From positions 8,753 to 72,752 of the forward strand of contig JBGPOS010000009.1 of NCBI GenBank assembly GCA_041488155.1: 64,000 bases of DNA, written 5' to 3'. This stretch comes from JBGPOS01 sp041488155. Its GTDB lineage: Bacteria; Chloroflexota; Dehalococcoidia; Tepidiformales; Tepidiformaceae. The position numbers and the translations under genes were made by a program. Each line of letters opens with the position of its first letter. Position 1 is the stretch's first letter. Positions 8,903 to 17,540 of this stretch are shown here, in pieces. The notes below the pieces were generated by a model, which searched no databases, had not been told where the DNA came from, and saw nothing but the letters and a program-made list of their open reading frames with translations.

Positions 8903-8990
8903 GTCGGAAGCCCGGCTGTCATGCTCAAGGAGCTCAGACCCGTGGCTTTGCGTCCCCGGCTTTCGCCAGGTTTGCCTTTATCGGTGGTAG
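8903..8990 (-). promoter_or_regulatory. Cyclic-di-GMP-I (GEMM-I) riboswitch
   Basis: Read on the minus strand, the RNA has the conserved blocks of the GEMM-I aptamer in order. GGCAAACC comes first, then a stem closed by a GAAA tetraloop, GGGACGCAAAGCC, CGGGTCT, a second variable hairpin and AGCCGGGCTTCCG. It ends about 30 nt before the Shine-Dalgarno sequence of the gene at 8864. CUUCCG at the aptamer end (plus-strand 8905-8910) could pair with CGGAGG overlapping that Shine-Dalgarno sequence (8872-8877), suggesting translational control. The aptamer match is seen directly; the switching mode is inferred. Confidence 0.88.
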
Positions 8991-9089
8991 GCGGGCCGCT
9001 TGCGCGACCAGGTTCAATGTACTCCGGCGGGTGGTGACGCATCCATAAGAAGTCAGTAGGCAATCGTGACGGCGGTCGAGCAGAACGGG

Positions 9090-9704
9090 CTAGGTTCCCC
9101 CAACAGCGACGATCAAGCGATCACCCAGAGTCGTGACTTCGAACGGACCCTTGTCCTTGACGCCGATCACCCACGTGACGACCCCCTCGAAGTCGCAGGT
9201 TTGCCTGGCCCCGAGGATGTCCACGCCGTCGCCGTTAAGCGAAGTGGAAGCGACCGTGGTTTTTCCGTTCGAGTCGTGGGCGGCAGCCGGGCTCAGCCGG
9301 ACGCTGAGGAAGGCACTCCCGGCGACCGCCAGGGGCTGACCTGAAGCGCAGGCGATAGAGGAATCGACATAGCCGACCTTATAACCCGGTACCGAGCCTT
9401 CGAACTGGAAGGCCAGCACCGTTCGCTGGCCGAGTGTGCGCGTGGCAACGTCCTTCAAGATGGCTGCTGTCGCGCCGGCTGCGGCCGGCACTTCGACCGG
9501 CCGGGTCGCTGTGCCGCGCTGGAGGTTCCCGAGGAGGGGGTTCCGTCCGCCTTCGGGCGACGCCAGAACCGTAGGAGTCGCCGTGGCAGTCGCGGTTGCG
9601 GCGACGGTGGCCGTCGAAGAGGGCGCTGGGGGCGACGTCTCCTTCTCGCTGCAGGCGGCCATTAGCAAGCCGGCCAGGATCGAACCTGCTAACCAGTACC
9701 TCAC
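9090..9704 (-). CDS. Putative secreted lipoprotein with Thr/Ala linker
   Basis: Starts with GTG at 9704, with GGAGG just upstream. A short signal peptide (YWLAGSILAGLLMAAC) ends in a lipobox with Cys, so it is probably anchored to the outer face of the membrane. A low-complexity Thr/Ala/Pro linker of about 35 residues follows, then a domain of about 140 residues with two cysteines (IACASG, RQTCDFEG) that might form a disulphide. No family recognised for that domain. It lies between the riboswitch-controlled gene and a GGDEF gene on the same strand; a longer in-frame start at 9812 lacks a signal peptide at its very end. Confidence 0.72.
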   Translation of the reverse strand: MRYWLAGSILAGLLMAACSEKETSPPAPSSTATVAATATATATPTVLASPEGGRNPLLGNLQRGTATRPVEVPAAAGATAAILKDVATRTLGQRTVLAFQFEGSVPGYKVGYVDSSIACASGQPLAVAGSAFLSVRLSPAAAHDSNGKTTVASTSLNGDGVDILGARQTCDFEGVVTWVIGVKDKGPFEVTTLGDRLIVAVGGT

Positions 9705-9842
9705 GGCACACCTCCGATTGCGCACGCTGGGCCCGGCCCACTCCGGACCTGGCCGGCGTTCTACCTGTCTAATGCGGACGAAGCCGAAGAAGGTGACGCG
9801 TGCTGGCGCCAATCCTGATCCACATTGTCCGCCGAAACCGGT

Positions 9843-10607
9843 TCAGGCCACGCGGCGACGGTCGTGCGCGCTCGCAAGCTCGCGTTTGTTGGCGTAGAGA
9901 GCGCCGTCAGCTTCCCTCAACAGGCGTTCCGCCTCGGTAAACTCGCCGAGGGCGGCCAGGCCGACAGCCGCGTGCAACTGGGCCGTACCCGAAGCTTCCC
10001 CGTTGAACGCGACCGAGGTGTCTTCGAGCGTCTGGCGGAGCGAGGCGAGGACGACGTTGGCCTCAAGTGTGCTCGCACGCAAGATGATCGCGAACTCGTC
10101 GCCTCCCGTGCGGGCAACGACGGCGGATTCGTCCACCGCTGAGGAAATACATTCGCCCACGAGGCGAAGGGCAAGGTCGCCGGACTGGTGGCCAAACGTG
10201 TCGTTGATTCGCTTGAAGCCGTTGAGGTCGATCAGGGCCAGGGTGAGCGGCTGGCCCGTGACTCGGGTTTCGATAATGAGCCGCTCAAGCTCCTGGTTGA
10301 AGTGGCGACGGTTGTAAAGCCCGGTCAGCTCGTCGTGGATTGAAAGCTCGTGAAAGCGGCGGGCCCATTGGAGGTCGAGCTTCTTTTGCCGGTTGCGGGG
10401 GATCGCGGAAACGAACCAGACGAAGGCCACGATGAAGGCGTACCAGGCGATGAACGCCAGGTGCCAGAAGAGCGAACCGGTGATCCATCCCATCGCGAAC
10501 ACGGCGAACGCCGAGAGCCCGACCGATGTCCCCACGATGCGCGTGGCAGTCACACTGCGGTCAACCGACGGCTGCTGCTCAACGAAGGAAAGAGCTGGTT
10601 CTGTCAT
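9843..10607 (-). CDS. Membrane-anchored diguanylate cyclase (GGDEF)
   Basis: About 254 residues: two adjacent membrane helices (VGTSVGLSAFAVFAMGWI and FWHLAFIAWYAFIVAFVWFV), then one GGDEF domain with DELTGLYNRRHF, LALIDLNGFKRINDTFGH and the intact active-site motif RTGGDEFAII. It should make cyclic di-GMP from two GTP. No clear RxxD inhibitory site is seen. Start taken at the ATG at 10607 (MTEPALSFV), in front of the first hydrophobic segment. Its neighbours are a GEMM-I riboswitch and an HD-GYP gene, so synthesis, breakdown and sensing of cyclic di-GMP lie together. Confidence 0.88.
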   Translation of the reverse strand: MTEPALSFVEQQPSVDRSVTATRIVGTSVGLSAFAVFAMGWITGSLFWHLAFIAWYAFIVAFVWFVSAIPRNRQKKLDLQWARRFHELSIHDELTGLYNRRHFNQELERLIIETRVTGQPLTLALIDLNGFKRINDTFGHQSGDLALRLVGECISSAVDESAVVARTGGDEFAIILRASTLEANVVLASLRQTLEDTSVAFNGEASGTAQLHAAVGLAALGEFTEAERLLREADGALYANKRELASAHDRRRVA

Positions 10608-10786
10608 CGGCCTGGAACGATCCCTCTGTGGAGTGAATCGACGGTTTGCTGCCGACACTGAAGTAGCGCCGCATCAGTGTTGCGGCGGAGATCGGATCTT
10701 TCCGTCTCGCAGACCTGCCTTCCGGGGGTCGCCGAGCGCCCTTCTGGCCTACGCCGAGGTCAGATTCGGTCGATACCTAAGACACC

Positions 10787-12199
10787 ATGGTTGATGAAGC
10801 TGGAAACGGCGTAAAGCTCCAGACATTCATCGTGACGGTTTTCCTCGTCGGGGCAGCGGCGTTCACCACCGCGATGATCCTGGAACCCGTCAGCGATCCG
10901 CTTGGCCTCGCCACGATCGTTGCCCTGGTGGTCATCACCGAGCGGCTATCGGTGCGCCTCTATTTCGACGGGCGACTTTCGATCAGCTTCATGGGAGCCG
11001 TGCTCGCGGCCCTCTGGTTCGGCACAGCCGGCACCGCCTTCGTTAGTGCTGCGATCGCGATAAGCGGTTACTTCTTCTCCGACCGATCGATGCGCAAGCT
11101 ACTGTTCAACTTCGGGCAACACAACATCGCGGGACTGGCGGCTTCCGTCACCGCAACGGTTATCGGCATCCATGACCACATGGACGACCCCGTGGCGGCG
11201 ATAGGCGTGGGAGCTCTGCTCGGGACAATCATCTTCCTGGTCACAACCATCGCGGTCTCGTCCGTGATGTCGATGAGCACGGGGCGTTCGCTCTTCACGA
11301 CCCATCGGGAAACGTTCGCCTGGCTGTTCCCCCACTACCTGGCGCTGGGCGTGGTGGCGGGCGGCCTTGCGATCGTCTACAACACCGTCGGAATCGCCGG
11401 ACTGCTTGCCCTGTCGCTGCCGCTAGCGCTCAGCCGCTACGCGATGAAGCAGGTGATCGACAAGACGCGCGACAACGTCCTTCGCCTTGAGAGCTCCAAC
11501 CAGGAGCTGCGGCACATGCATCTCGAAATTACCGAGATGTCGGACAAAATCAAGGACGCCTACGACGGTACGCTGGAGTCGCTAGTTGCGGCGCTGGACC
11601 TGCGGGACCAGGAGACGCGGGGCCACTCCGTGCGCGTCGCGACCCATTCCCTTGAAATCGCCAAGATGCTGGGCATTCAAGACGAAGAAGAGTTGGCGAT
11701 GATGCGACGCGGGGCCCTGATGCACGACGTGGGCAAAATCGGCGTGCCGGACGCCATCCTCCGGAAGCCGGGCAAGCTCACGGAAGAGGAGTGGGTGTTC
11801 ATGCGCAAGCATTCGAGTATGGGCTATAAGATCCTGGCCCAGGTCGCCTATCTGCGGCCAGCGGCGAAGATCGTCCTGGCCCACCACGAACGGTGGGACG
11901 GTGACGGCTACCCTCGCCGGCTCAAGGCCGGGAACATCCCCCTGGGCTCGCGGATTTTCGCTGTTTGCGATACCTACGACGCCATCATTTCGGACCGGCC
12001 ATACCGTGACGGCCAGCCGCCTGACGCAGCCTTCGCCGAAATATTAAGATGCGCTGGAACGCAGTTCGATCCCAAGGTTGTCGAGGCCTTCGAATCTGTA
12101 TTTCCGAGATGGCGGGAAGAATCTCCGACTGCCGCTCATGCCCTTTACCTCCCGACCTGGAAAGGCGACCGCGATGCGGCAAGACGAGCGGCGAGCTAA
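10787..12199 (+). CDS. Membrane HD-GYP cyclic-di-GMP phosphodiesterase
   Basis: A 470-residue protein. The first ~215 residues hold about six to seven hydrophobic helices of a MASE-like sensor, followed by a short coiled coil (RLESSNQELRHMHLEITEM) and an HD-GYP domain. The metal-site motif is ALMHDVGKIGVPDAIL, HHERWDGDGYP carries the GYP-type signature, and AVCDTYDAIISDRPYR is the usual downstream block. It should hydrolyse cyclic di-GMP. It diverges from the GGDEF gene across about 180 bp, and its end overlaps the next gene. Confidence 0.9.
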   Translation: MVDEAGNGVKLQTFIVTVFLVGAAAFTTAMILEPVSDPLGLATIVALVVITERLSVRLYFDGRLSISFMGAVLAALWFGTAGTAFVSAAIAISGYFFSDRSMRKLLFNFGQHNIAGLAASVTATVIGIHDHMDDPVAAIGVGALLGTIIFLVTTIAVSSVMSMSTGRSLFTTHRETFAWLFPHYLALGVVAGGLAIVYNTVGIAGLLALSLPLALSRYAMKQVIDKTRDNVLRLESSNQELRHMHLEITEMSDKIKDAYDGTLESLVAALDLRDQETRGHSVRVATHSLEIAKMLGIQDEEELAMMRRGALMHDVGKIGVPDAILRKPGKLTEEEWVFMRKHSSMGYKILAQVAYLRPAAKIVLAHHERWDGDGYPRRLKAGNIPLGSRIFAVCDTYDAIISDRPYRDGQPPDAAFAEILRCAGTQFDPKVVEAFESVFPRWREESPTAAHALYLPTWKGDRDAARRAAS

Positions 12200-12692
12200 G
12201 ACCACCGCTGCGCTTCTGCGCCAAGCGCGAGCTGCGTTTGCCCGGAGCGGCTACGACGGCACCTCGCTTGATTCGATCGTGCGGGCGGCCGGCTACTCGA
12301 AAGGAGCGCTCTACACGCACTTCAAGACGAAGCGGGAGCTCTTCGCGGCCGTGGTCGAGGACTGCTTCGCGGAGGCGGAGATGCGGACCCGGCGGGTGGC
12401 GGAGGCCGCCTCGCGGGGCGAAGACCCGATCGCAGCTGCCGGCCAATACTTTGATGGCAAGGAAGATGACGAGCACGCCGGACTGATGGCAGAAGTTTGG
12501 CGGATTAGCTCTGCCGACCCTGACTGGCGGCTGCGCCTCGACGCCATGCGCCGGATCCGCCAGACAATGCTCGGCCAGGCCGCCATCGATGCCGGGTTCG
12601 CTCCGGCCGCCGCTCTCGAACGAGCGCAGCTTCTGTCGAAACTTATCGACGCCGAGATTGTCGGCAGGCGGTTCGAGCTCGCAGCAGGTTGA
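12174..12692 (+). CDS. TetR/AcrR-family transcriptional regulator
   Basis: A 172-residue regulator. The N-terminal helix-turn-helix is ARSGYDGTSLDSIVRAAG followed by YSKGALYTHFKTKRELF, which is characteristic of TetR. The C-terminal ligand domain is divergent. The ATG at 12174 is chosen because it precedes the domain directly (MRQDERRAKTTAALL), which gives a 26-bp overlap with the HD-GYP gene. The ligand and the target operator are unknown. Confidence 0.85.
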   Translation: MRQDERRAKTTAALLRQARAAFARSGYDGTSLDSIVRAAGYSKGALYTHFKTKRELFAAVVEDCFAEAEMRTRRVAEAASRGEDPIAAAGQYFDGKEDDEHAGLMAEVWRISSADPDWRLRLDAMRRIRQTMLGQAAIDAGFAPAAALERAQLLSKLIDAEIVGRRFELAAG

Positions 12693-12942
12693 GTCGATCA
12701 CTCGAGCTTCCCCCAATCTGAACCTGCCCGCCTGACCCGACGTTGCCCGTTTGAAGGCAGTGCGGGACTGTGAGCAGGACCGGCGAACGGGAACGGCGCC
12801 CGGGCGGGACTTGCAACCGCGACTGGAGCATCCGAGATGGGAGAACCGTGCCCTGGTCAAACGCCGGAAATCGAGCGACGGCTAACGCCAGTGGCACGTT
12901 ACGGCGCTGACTGAAACAACCGCCGCGGGTGTTCGCGCCCTC

Positions 12943-14037
12943 GTGAGAGACCGACCGGCCGAAGCCGGCTCGCGGCATCTTCCTGAGATCGACGTGGTTC
13001 GGGGAACCGCGATCGTGTTTGTCGTCTCCCTCCACTCCTACTTCAGCCCATGGGCCGTGACCCCACATCGGGAAGTCGTGGCGATGCACGTGCTCCACCT
13101 GTTTGCGCACACGGCTGTGCCGCTGTTCTTCTTCATCTCCGCCTTTCTGTTCGCCCGGGACGACAGTCCGGGGTTCGCGTACTTCATCCGGCGCAAAGTG
13201 CGAAGGGTGGTCGTGCCGCTGGCGTTCTGGATGCTGGCGGCGTTCGTCTATCGGCTCTGGCAGGAGGGCGGGGTCACCGGGGGAATGCTGAAGGCGCTTG
13301 CGCTGTTCGACATCAGCGGCCAGTTCTACTACCTCGCGGTGCTCGTCGTCTTCTACGCTGGGTTCTACTTCGTCCGCGATTGGTCCCTCCGCCGGCTGGC
13401 ATGGCTCGCCGCGACTGCCCTGGTCCTGAACGCGGCCACCATAGCCTTCTACCAGGCGAGCACGCTGTCCGGAGACTTCGCGACGCTGGCCTACCGCAAT
13501 CCGCTCGCCTGGGTGTTCTTCTACGCCTTCGGCCTCTTCGTTGGCCGCAAGTTCGGGTCGCTGGAGCTGCCCCGCGAATGGCTCTGGATCGCCCTGCTCG
13601 GGATGCTGGTTGCGGGAGGGACGTATCTGGTCCAGGGCGAGGTATTTGACTACTACCCCGTCAGCTACTTCGGGGCGACGACGTTCGTTTTTAGCGCCTG
13701 CGCCCTGGCGGTGTTTCCGACTGCGGCCAGGGCGCTCACGACCGTCCGTTGGGGTCGAGTTGCGACGGCGCCGTTTCAGTTCTTGAGCCGTTACGCTTTC
13801 GCGATCTACCTCGTCCATATGCCGTTCTTCATTGGCTACCTCACCGAGCACGTGGTTTCGGATAGCGCGCTGGCGGACGACTACTTCAAGCTCATGAACG
13901 GCCTCTTCGCGGTCGGATTCGCCGGGGCCCTGGCCTTTGTGGTGCTTATGGACCGGATCGCTCCAAGTTTCGCGCGGGAGTGCATGGGCGTGGAGCCGCG
14001 CAGGATCCCGCGGGCGAAGGCGCTCCCGGGATCCTGA
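12943..14037 (+). CDS. Acyltransferase family 3 membrane protein
   Basis: A 364-residue polytopic membrane protein with about ten hydrophobic segments. The opening EIDVVRGTAIVFVVSLHSYF includes the family's R-x(10)-H catalytic pattern, and a later FAIYLVHMPFF matches the conserved C-terminal helix. Such proteins transfer O-acyl groups from acyl-CoA to sugars or lipids at the membrane. GTG start at 12943. No glycan genes are immediately adjacent, so the acceptor is unknown. Confidence 0.85.
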   Translation: MRDRPAEAGSRHLPEIDVVRGTAIVFVVSLHSYFSPWAVTPHREVVAMHVLHLFAHTAVPLFFFISAFLFARDDSPGFAYFIRRKVRRVVVPLAFWMLAAFVYRLWQEGGVTGGMLKALALFDISGQFYYLAVLVVFYAGFYFVRDWSLRRLAWLAATALVLNAATIAFYQASTLSGDFATLAYRNPLAWVFFYAFGLFVGRKFGSLELPREWLWIALLGMLVAGGTYLVQGEVFDYYPVSYFGATTFVFSACALAVFPTAARALTTVRWGRVATAPFQFLSRYAFAIYLVHMPFFIGYLTEHVVSDSALADDYFKLMNGLFAVGFAGALAFVVLMDRIAPSFARECMGVEPRRIPRAKALPGS

Positions 14038-14133
14038 CGCTGCTCTGGCCGCTTGAGTTGGTAGGACGAGTCGCGTAGAAGCTGCGGAGAGTCGGTAGGG
14101 CCACCCATGGCCCCGCGCAGGTGAAGGACGGTA

Positions 14134-15780
14134 GTGAAGACCCTCGCCACGCTGAAGCAACCTGCCGTAGCCAGCCGAGGGATGGTGACATCGAACCACC
14201 CGTTGGCGTCGCTCGCGGGCACCGAGATGCTCGTCCGGGGCGGCAACGCCGTGGACGCAGTGATCGCGACCATGTTCGCACTCTCGGTGGTGGAGCCGAT
14301 GATGACTACCATCTTCGGGGCAGGGTTCGTCAACATCCGGCTGGCCGACGGCACCTGCACGACGATCGACAACTACGCCACGGTGCCTGCGCGGGCGACC
14401 GCGGACATGTTCGAGCCAGTACCTGGAAGCCTTGACCACGAGGTCGCGGGCAAGCTCAACGAAGTAGGGCATCTGTCCGTGGCCGTGGGCGGCACGCTGC
14501 TCGGGTGGGCGAGTGCGGTCGAACGTTATGGGAAGCTGAGTCTCGCTGAAGTCGTCGGCCCGGCGGTCCGCTTTGCGCGCTCGGGTTTCCGGGTGAGCCC
14601 GTACTTGAGAAGCATCATCGAGGCTACGCGAGCCGACCTGGATCGGTATCCCGAGAGTGCGAAGGTGTTCCTGCCCGGCGGATCGGTGCCTGAGGCCGGG
14701 GAGGCCATCACCAGGCCCGAGTACGGCGAGACGTTGGAGCGCGTGGGCGAACACGGCCCGGATTACCTCTACCATGGGCCGCTCGGGCGGGCGATCGCTG
14801 ACGACATGGCCGCGAACGGCGGGCTGATCACGTTCGAGGACATCGAAGCTTACGAGACATTCGAGCGGCCTCCCGTGCGGGGCACGTACCGGGGGTACGA
14901 GATCGTCTCGATGGCCCCGCCTTCATCGGGCGGGGCGCACATCATCCAGATCCTGAACATACTCGAAGGCTTCGACGTCCGGGCCATGGGCTTCGGTTCC
15001 GCCGACGCGGTCCACTTGACCGCTGAGGCGATGAAGATCGCCTTCGCAGACCGGTTCCAGTACATGGCGGATCCTGCAACTACCGTGATCCCGCTCGATT
15101 GGCTCACGTCGAAGGCCTACGCGGGTGAGCGCCGCCGCCAGATCGACCCCGCCCGCGCTCAGTCGTACATGGCAGGCACGCCGCCAGACGGGGAGAGTTC
15201 CTCGACCACCCACTGCTGCGCGATGGACGCCGAAGGCAACGTCGTATCGACCACAAACACCCTGCACATGGGGTTCGGTTCGAAGGTGACTGTGCCGGGG
15301 ACAGGCATGCTGCTCAACGACTGCATGCAGCTGATGGACCCGGTGCCTGGCCGTACCAACTCCATCGCACCCGGCAAACGAATCCTGTCCTCAATGTCCC
15401 CGACGATCGTTCTGAAAGACGGAAGGCCGTTCATGACCCTCGGTGCGCCGGGCGGGCTCAAGATCTTCGGATCCGTGATGCAGGCCATCGTAAACGTCAT
15501 CGACCACGACATGACGCTGCAGCAGGCCTTCGAGGCACCGAGGTTGTGGGCGCGCGGGCCCTCGCTCGAACTCGAACGGGGCTTCGAAGGCCTTGCTGAG
15601 CTGAAGAGCGAGATGGAGCGCCGCGGGCACACGGTCCAGACCCCGGAGAAAGTCGCGGGCGGGATGAACGGTATCCTCGTGCAGCCCGGCACCGGCCTGC
15701 TCGAAGGCGCCGCCTGCTGGCGAGCGGATGGCGCTCCGATGGGGTTTTCTGGCGGCGACGCGCCCGTTGCCCAGACGTAG
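14134..15780 (+). CDS. Gamma-glutamyltransferase-family protein (Ntn hydrolase)
   Basis: A 548-residue member of the gamma-glutamyltranspeptidase family. GMVTSNHPLAS and GGNAVDAVIA are the typical large-subunit opening, and SSTTHCCAMDAEGNVVSTT contains the autocleavage site, with Thr359 (before His) as the predicted nucleophile of the small subunit. No export signal is visible at the N-terminus, so it may be a cytosolic type that acts as an acylase or glutathione hydrolase. The GTG start at 14134 places it about 100 bp after the acyltransferase. Confidence 0.88.
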   Translation: MKTLATLKQPAVASRGMVTSNHPLASLAGTEMLVRGGNAVDAVIATMFALSVVEPMMTTIFGAGFVNIRLADGTCTTIDNYATVPARATADMFEPVPGSLDHEVAGKLNEVGHLSVAVGGTLLGWASAVERYGKLSLAEVVGPAVRFARSGFRVSPYLRSIIEATRADLDRYPESAKVFLPGGSVPEAGEAITRPEYGETLERVGEHGPDYLYHGPLGRAIADDMAANGGLITFEDIEAYETFERPPVRGTYRGYEIVSMAPPSSGGAHIIQILNILEGFDVRAMGFGSADAVHLTAEAMKIAFADRFQYMADPATTVIPLDWLTSKAYAGERRRQIDPARAQSYMAGTPPDGESSSTTHCCAMDAEGNVVSTTNTLHMGFGSKVTVPGTGMLLNDCMQLMDPVPGRTNSIAPGKRILSSMSPTIVLKDGRPFMTLGAPGGLKIFGSVMQAIVNVIDHDMTLQQAFEAPRLWARGPSLELERGFEGLAELKSEMERRGHTVQTPEKVAGGMNGILVQPGTGLLEGAACWRADGAPMGFSGGDAPVAQT

Positions 15781-15856
15781 AGTCCCGTTTGAGGGGCGCG
15801 TCATGGACCGGTAAGCTCGGCCCAACAGGACGTCTAGTGTGAGGAGGGTGCGACCA

Positions 15857-17005
15857 GTGGCACAGGCAACGCAGGCTACCCGAAGCTCGATCATCGACTG
15901 CGACTCCCACGTCCTCGAGCCGCCGGACCTCTGGGACTCGTACCTGGAACCGGAGTTCAAGGATCGCTCGATCCGGATCTACAACGACGCGAACGGCAAA
16001 GAGACCCTGAGCATCGACAACCAGACGATCTTCCAGGACTTCCTGGGCGGCCTGGGCGGGGTGGAAATAGAACGAGAGCGGCTTAGCCACCCTGGAGAGG
16101 TGAGCTACCTGGAAGGCGCCCCAGCGGCCAGCATGGAGACCGGCGCGCGCATCCAGCTCTACGAGGATTGGGGCATCAGAGGCGGGATCGTCTTCCCCAC
16201 CGTTGGCATCCTGTGGGACACAGAAGACCCCAGGCTGGCGGACGCTTACGCGCGCGCCTACAACCGCTGGCAGTGGGACTTCGTTGGGGCCCACCCGGAC
16301 CGCATCTTCCCGATCGCCCACATCCCCTTCCACGACCCCGGCCTCGCTCTCGCGGAGCTGCGACGCTGCCTCAAGCTCGGGTTCAAGGGCATGTTCCTCG
16401 CCCCCGAGCCAATGAACGGGAAGCGCCCATCGCACCCGGACTACGATGCAGTCTGGCACGAGCTCGAGGACGCCGGCCTTCCGTTCTGCCTCCACGTCAT
16501 CGTCCGGTTTACCCGGCCGGTCGGCCTTGGCACCGCGATGCGCGGATGGTTCCCGGAGGGGAACCGGACGTTCACGTTCGGGCTGGGCGCGACGTTCCAG
16601 ATCATCCCGGCGATGGCCGCCCTCGTGATGGACGGGCTGTTCGACCGCTTCCCCAGGCTCAAGTGCCTGTGCGTCGAGGCCGGGTGCGGCTGGGCGGCCT
16701 ACCTGATGGACCGCCTCGACGAGAAGTATCAGCACTTCGTGTACGCCGACCGCCTCCGCGAGAAGCCGAGCGAATACCTTCGCCGAAACGTCTGGTACGT
16801 GGCGGAGCCGCAGGAGAGAACGATCGACGCGATGATGGACCTCGTCGATGAGACCCACATCGTCTGGGGCAGTGACTACCCACACATCGACTCGCACATC
16901 GAAGCGGCAACCCAGATCCGCGAGAGCGTGGCCGGCCTGTCGGAAAGGCGGAAGCGGCTCGTCCTGGGCGAGAACGCCGGCGCGCTCTTCCGAATAGACG
17001 CCTGA
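15857..17005 (+). CDS. Amidohydrolase-2-family metal-dependent hydrolase
   Basis: About 382 residues with the amidohydrolase-2 pattern. DCDSHVLEPPDLW at the start stands in the usual metal-site strand, FCLHVIV lies in the middle, and WGSDYPHIDS carries the late Asp ligand. The family includes decarboxylases and hydrolases of aromatic or ring-opened acids. The GTG at 15857 is chosen for a GAGGAGGG Shine-Dalgarno sequence about 8 nt upstream; a GTG at 15839 is also open. It follows the glutamyltransferase gene on the same strand. Substrate unknown. Confidence 0.83.
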   Translation: MAQATQATRSSIIDCDSHVLEPPDLWDSYLEPEFKDRSIRIYNDANGKETLSIDNQTIFQDFLGGLGGVEIERERLSHPGEVSYLEGAPAASMETGARIQLYEDWGIRGGIVFPTVGILWDTEDPRLADAYARAYNRWQWDFVGAHPDRIFPIAHIPFHDPGLALAELRRCLKLGFKGMFLAPEPMNGKRPSHPDYDAVWHELEDAGLPFCLHVIVRFTRPVGLGTAMRGWFPEGNRTFTFGLGATFQIIPAMAALVMDGLFDRFPRLKCLCVEAGCGWAAYLMDRLDEKYQHFVYADRLREKPSEYLRRNVWYVAEPQERTIDAMMDLVDETHIVWGSDYPHIDSHIEAATQIRESVAGLSERRKRLVLGENAGALFRIDA

Positions 17006-17032
17006 GGGGCTAGGGCTCGCCAGCGGGCTCCG

Positions 17033-17473
17033 TCAGGCGGGGCGAGCGCGTTCCCAGGTGATGAAGGTAGTGATCGTGTCGCCGTCGACCGTTTGGGGTG
17101 GTGGGCTGAGCGTTAGCCTGTCCTCCGAGAACTGGAACCGGCGAAGCTGATCGACCCCGACCATGTTCGGGTTCCAACTGGCCTCAACGTGGTGTGTGAC
17201 CACGGACGAAGGTTCATCGACTTCGTACGTGCCGAAGTAGGCAACGACGCCCGCGTAAGCTCTCTGAACCTCGTCCGGGGTCGCGGTCCGCAGCCCCCCC
17301 GACGCGAAGCGCGGAGTGTCTCGCCGAATGATCTGGGCGGCAAAGTTGCCAAGGGCGTCCCAGATGATGACACCGGCGGCATCGGGCCCGAACGGGTAGG
17401 TGCGCTCGCCATTCGAGCGCGTCGAGACCGCGGACACAAACCGCCACGTGCCAACGAAGTTGGTTGCGCCCAC
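17033..17473 (-). CDS. Lipocalin-like domain protein
   Basis: A 146-residue protein resembling the Lipocalin_5 / DUF family of small beta barrels. FVGTWRFVSAVST is the opening strand, followed by YPFGPDAAGVIIWDALGNFAAQI and YFGTYEVDE; the RRFQFSEDRLTLSPPP segment is also typical. No signal peptide, so probably cytosolic and ligand-binding or enzymatic. It converges with the amidohydrolase and lies 70 bp downstream of the dehydrogenase on its own strand. Confidence 0.75.
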   Translation of the reverse strand: MGATNFVGTWRFVSAVSTRSNGERTYPFGPDAAGVIIWDALGNFAAQIIRRDTPRFASGGLRTATPDEVQRAYAGVVAYFGTYEVDEPSSVVTHHVEASWNPNMVGVDQLRRFQFSEDRLTLSPPPQTVDGDTITTFITWERARPA

Positions 17474-17540
17474 AGTCAGCCCCTCGGAGGTTTTGCGGAG
17501 TCTAGGCCAGGCGAACGCGAGGCGCAGCTACGACGGCGCT

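Noticed and set aside
12643..14775. A 710-codon minus-strand open frame opposite the acyltransferase and gamma-glutamyltransferase genes
   Set aside because: It lies antisense to two well-recognised proteins, is rich in Arg, Glu, His and Pro and matches no family; a by-product of high GC and codon bias.
15497..16897. A 466-codon minus-strand open frame opposite the amidohydrolase
   Set aside because: It mirrors the third-position GC bias of the real gene and has no recognisable domain.
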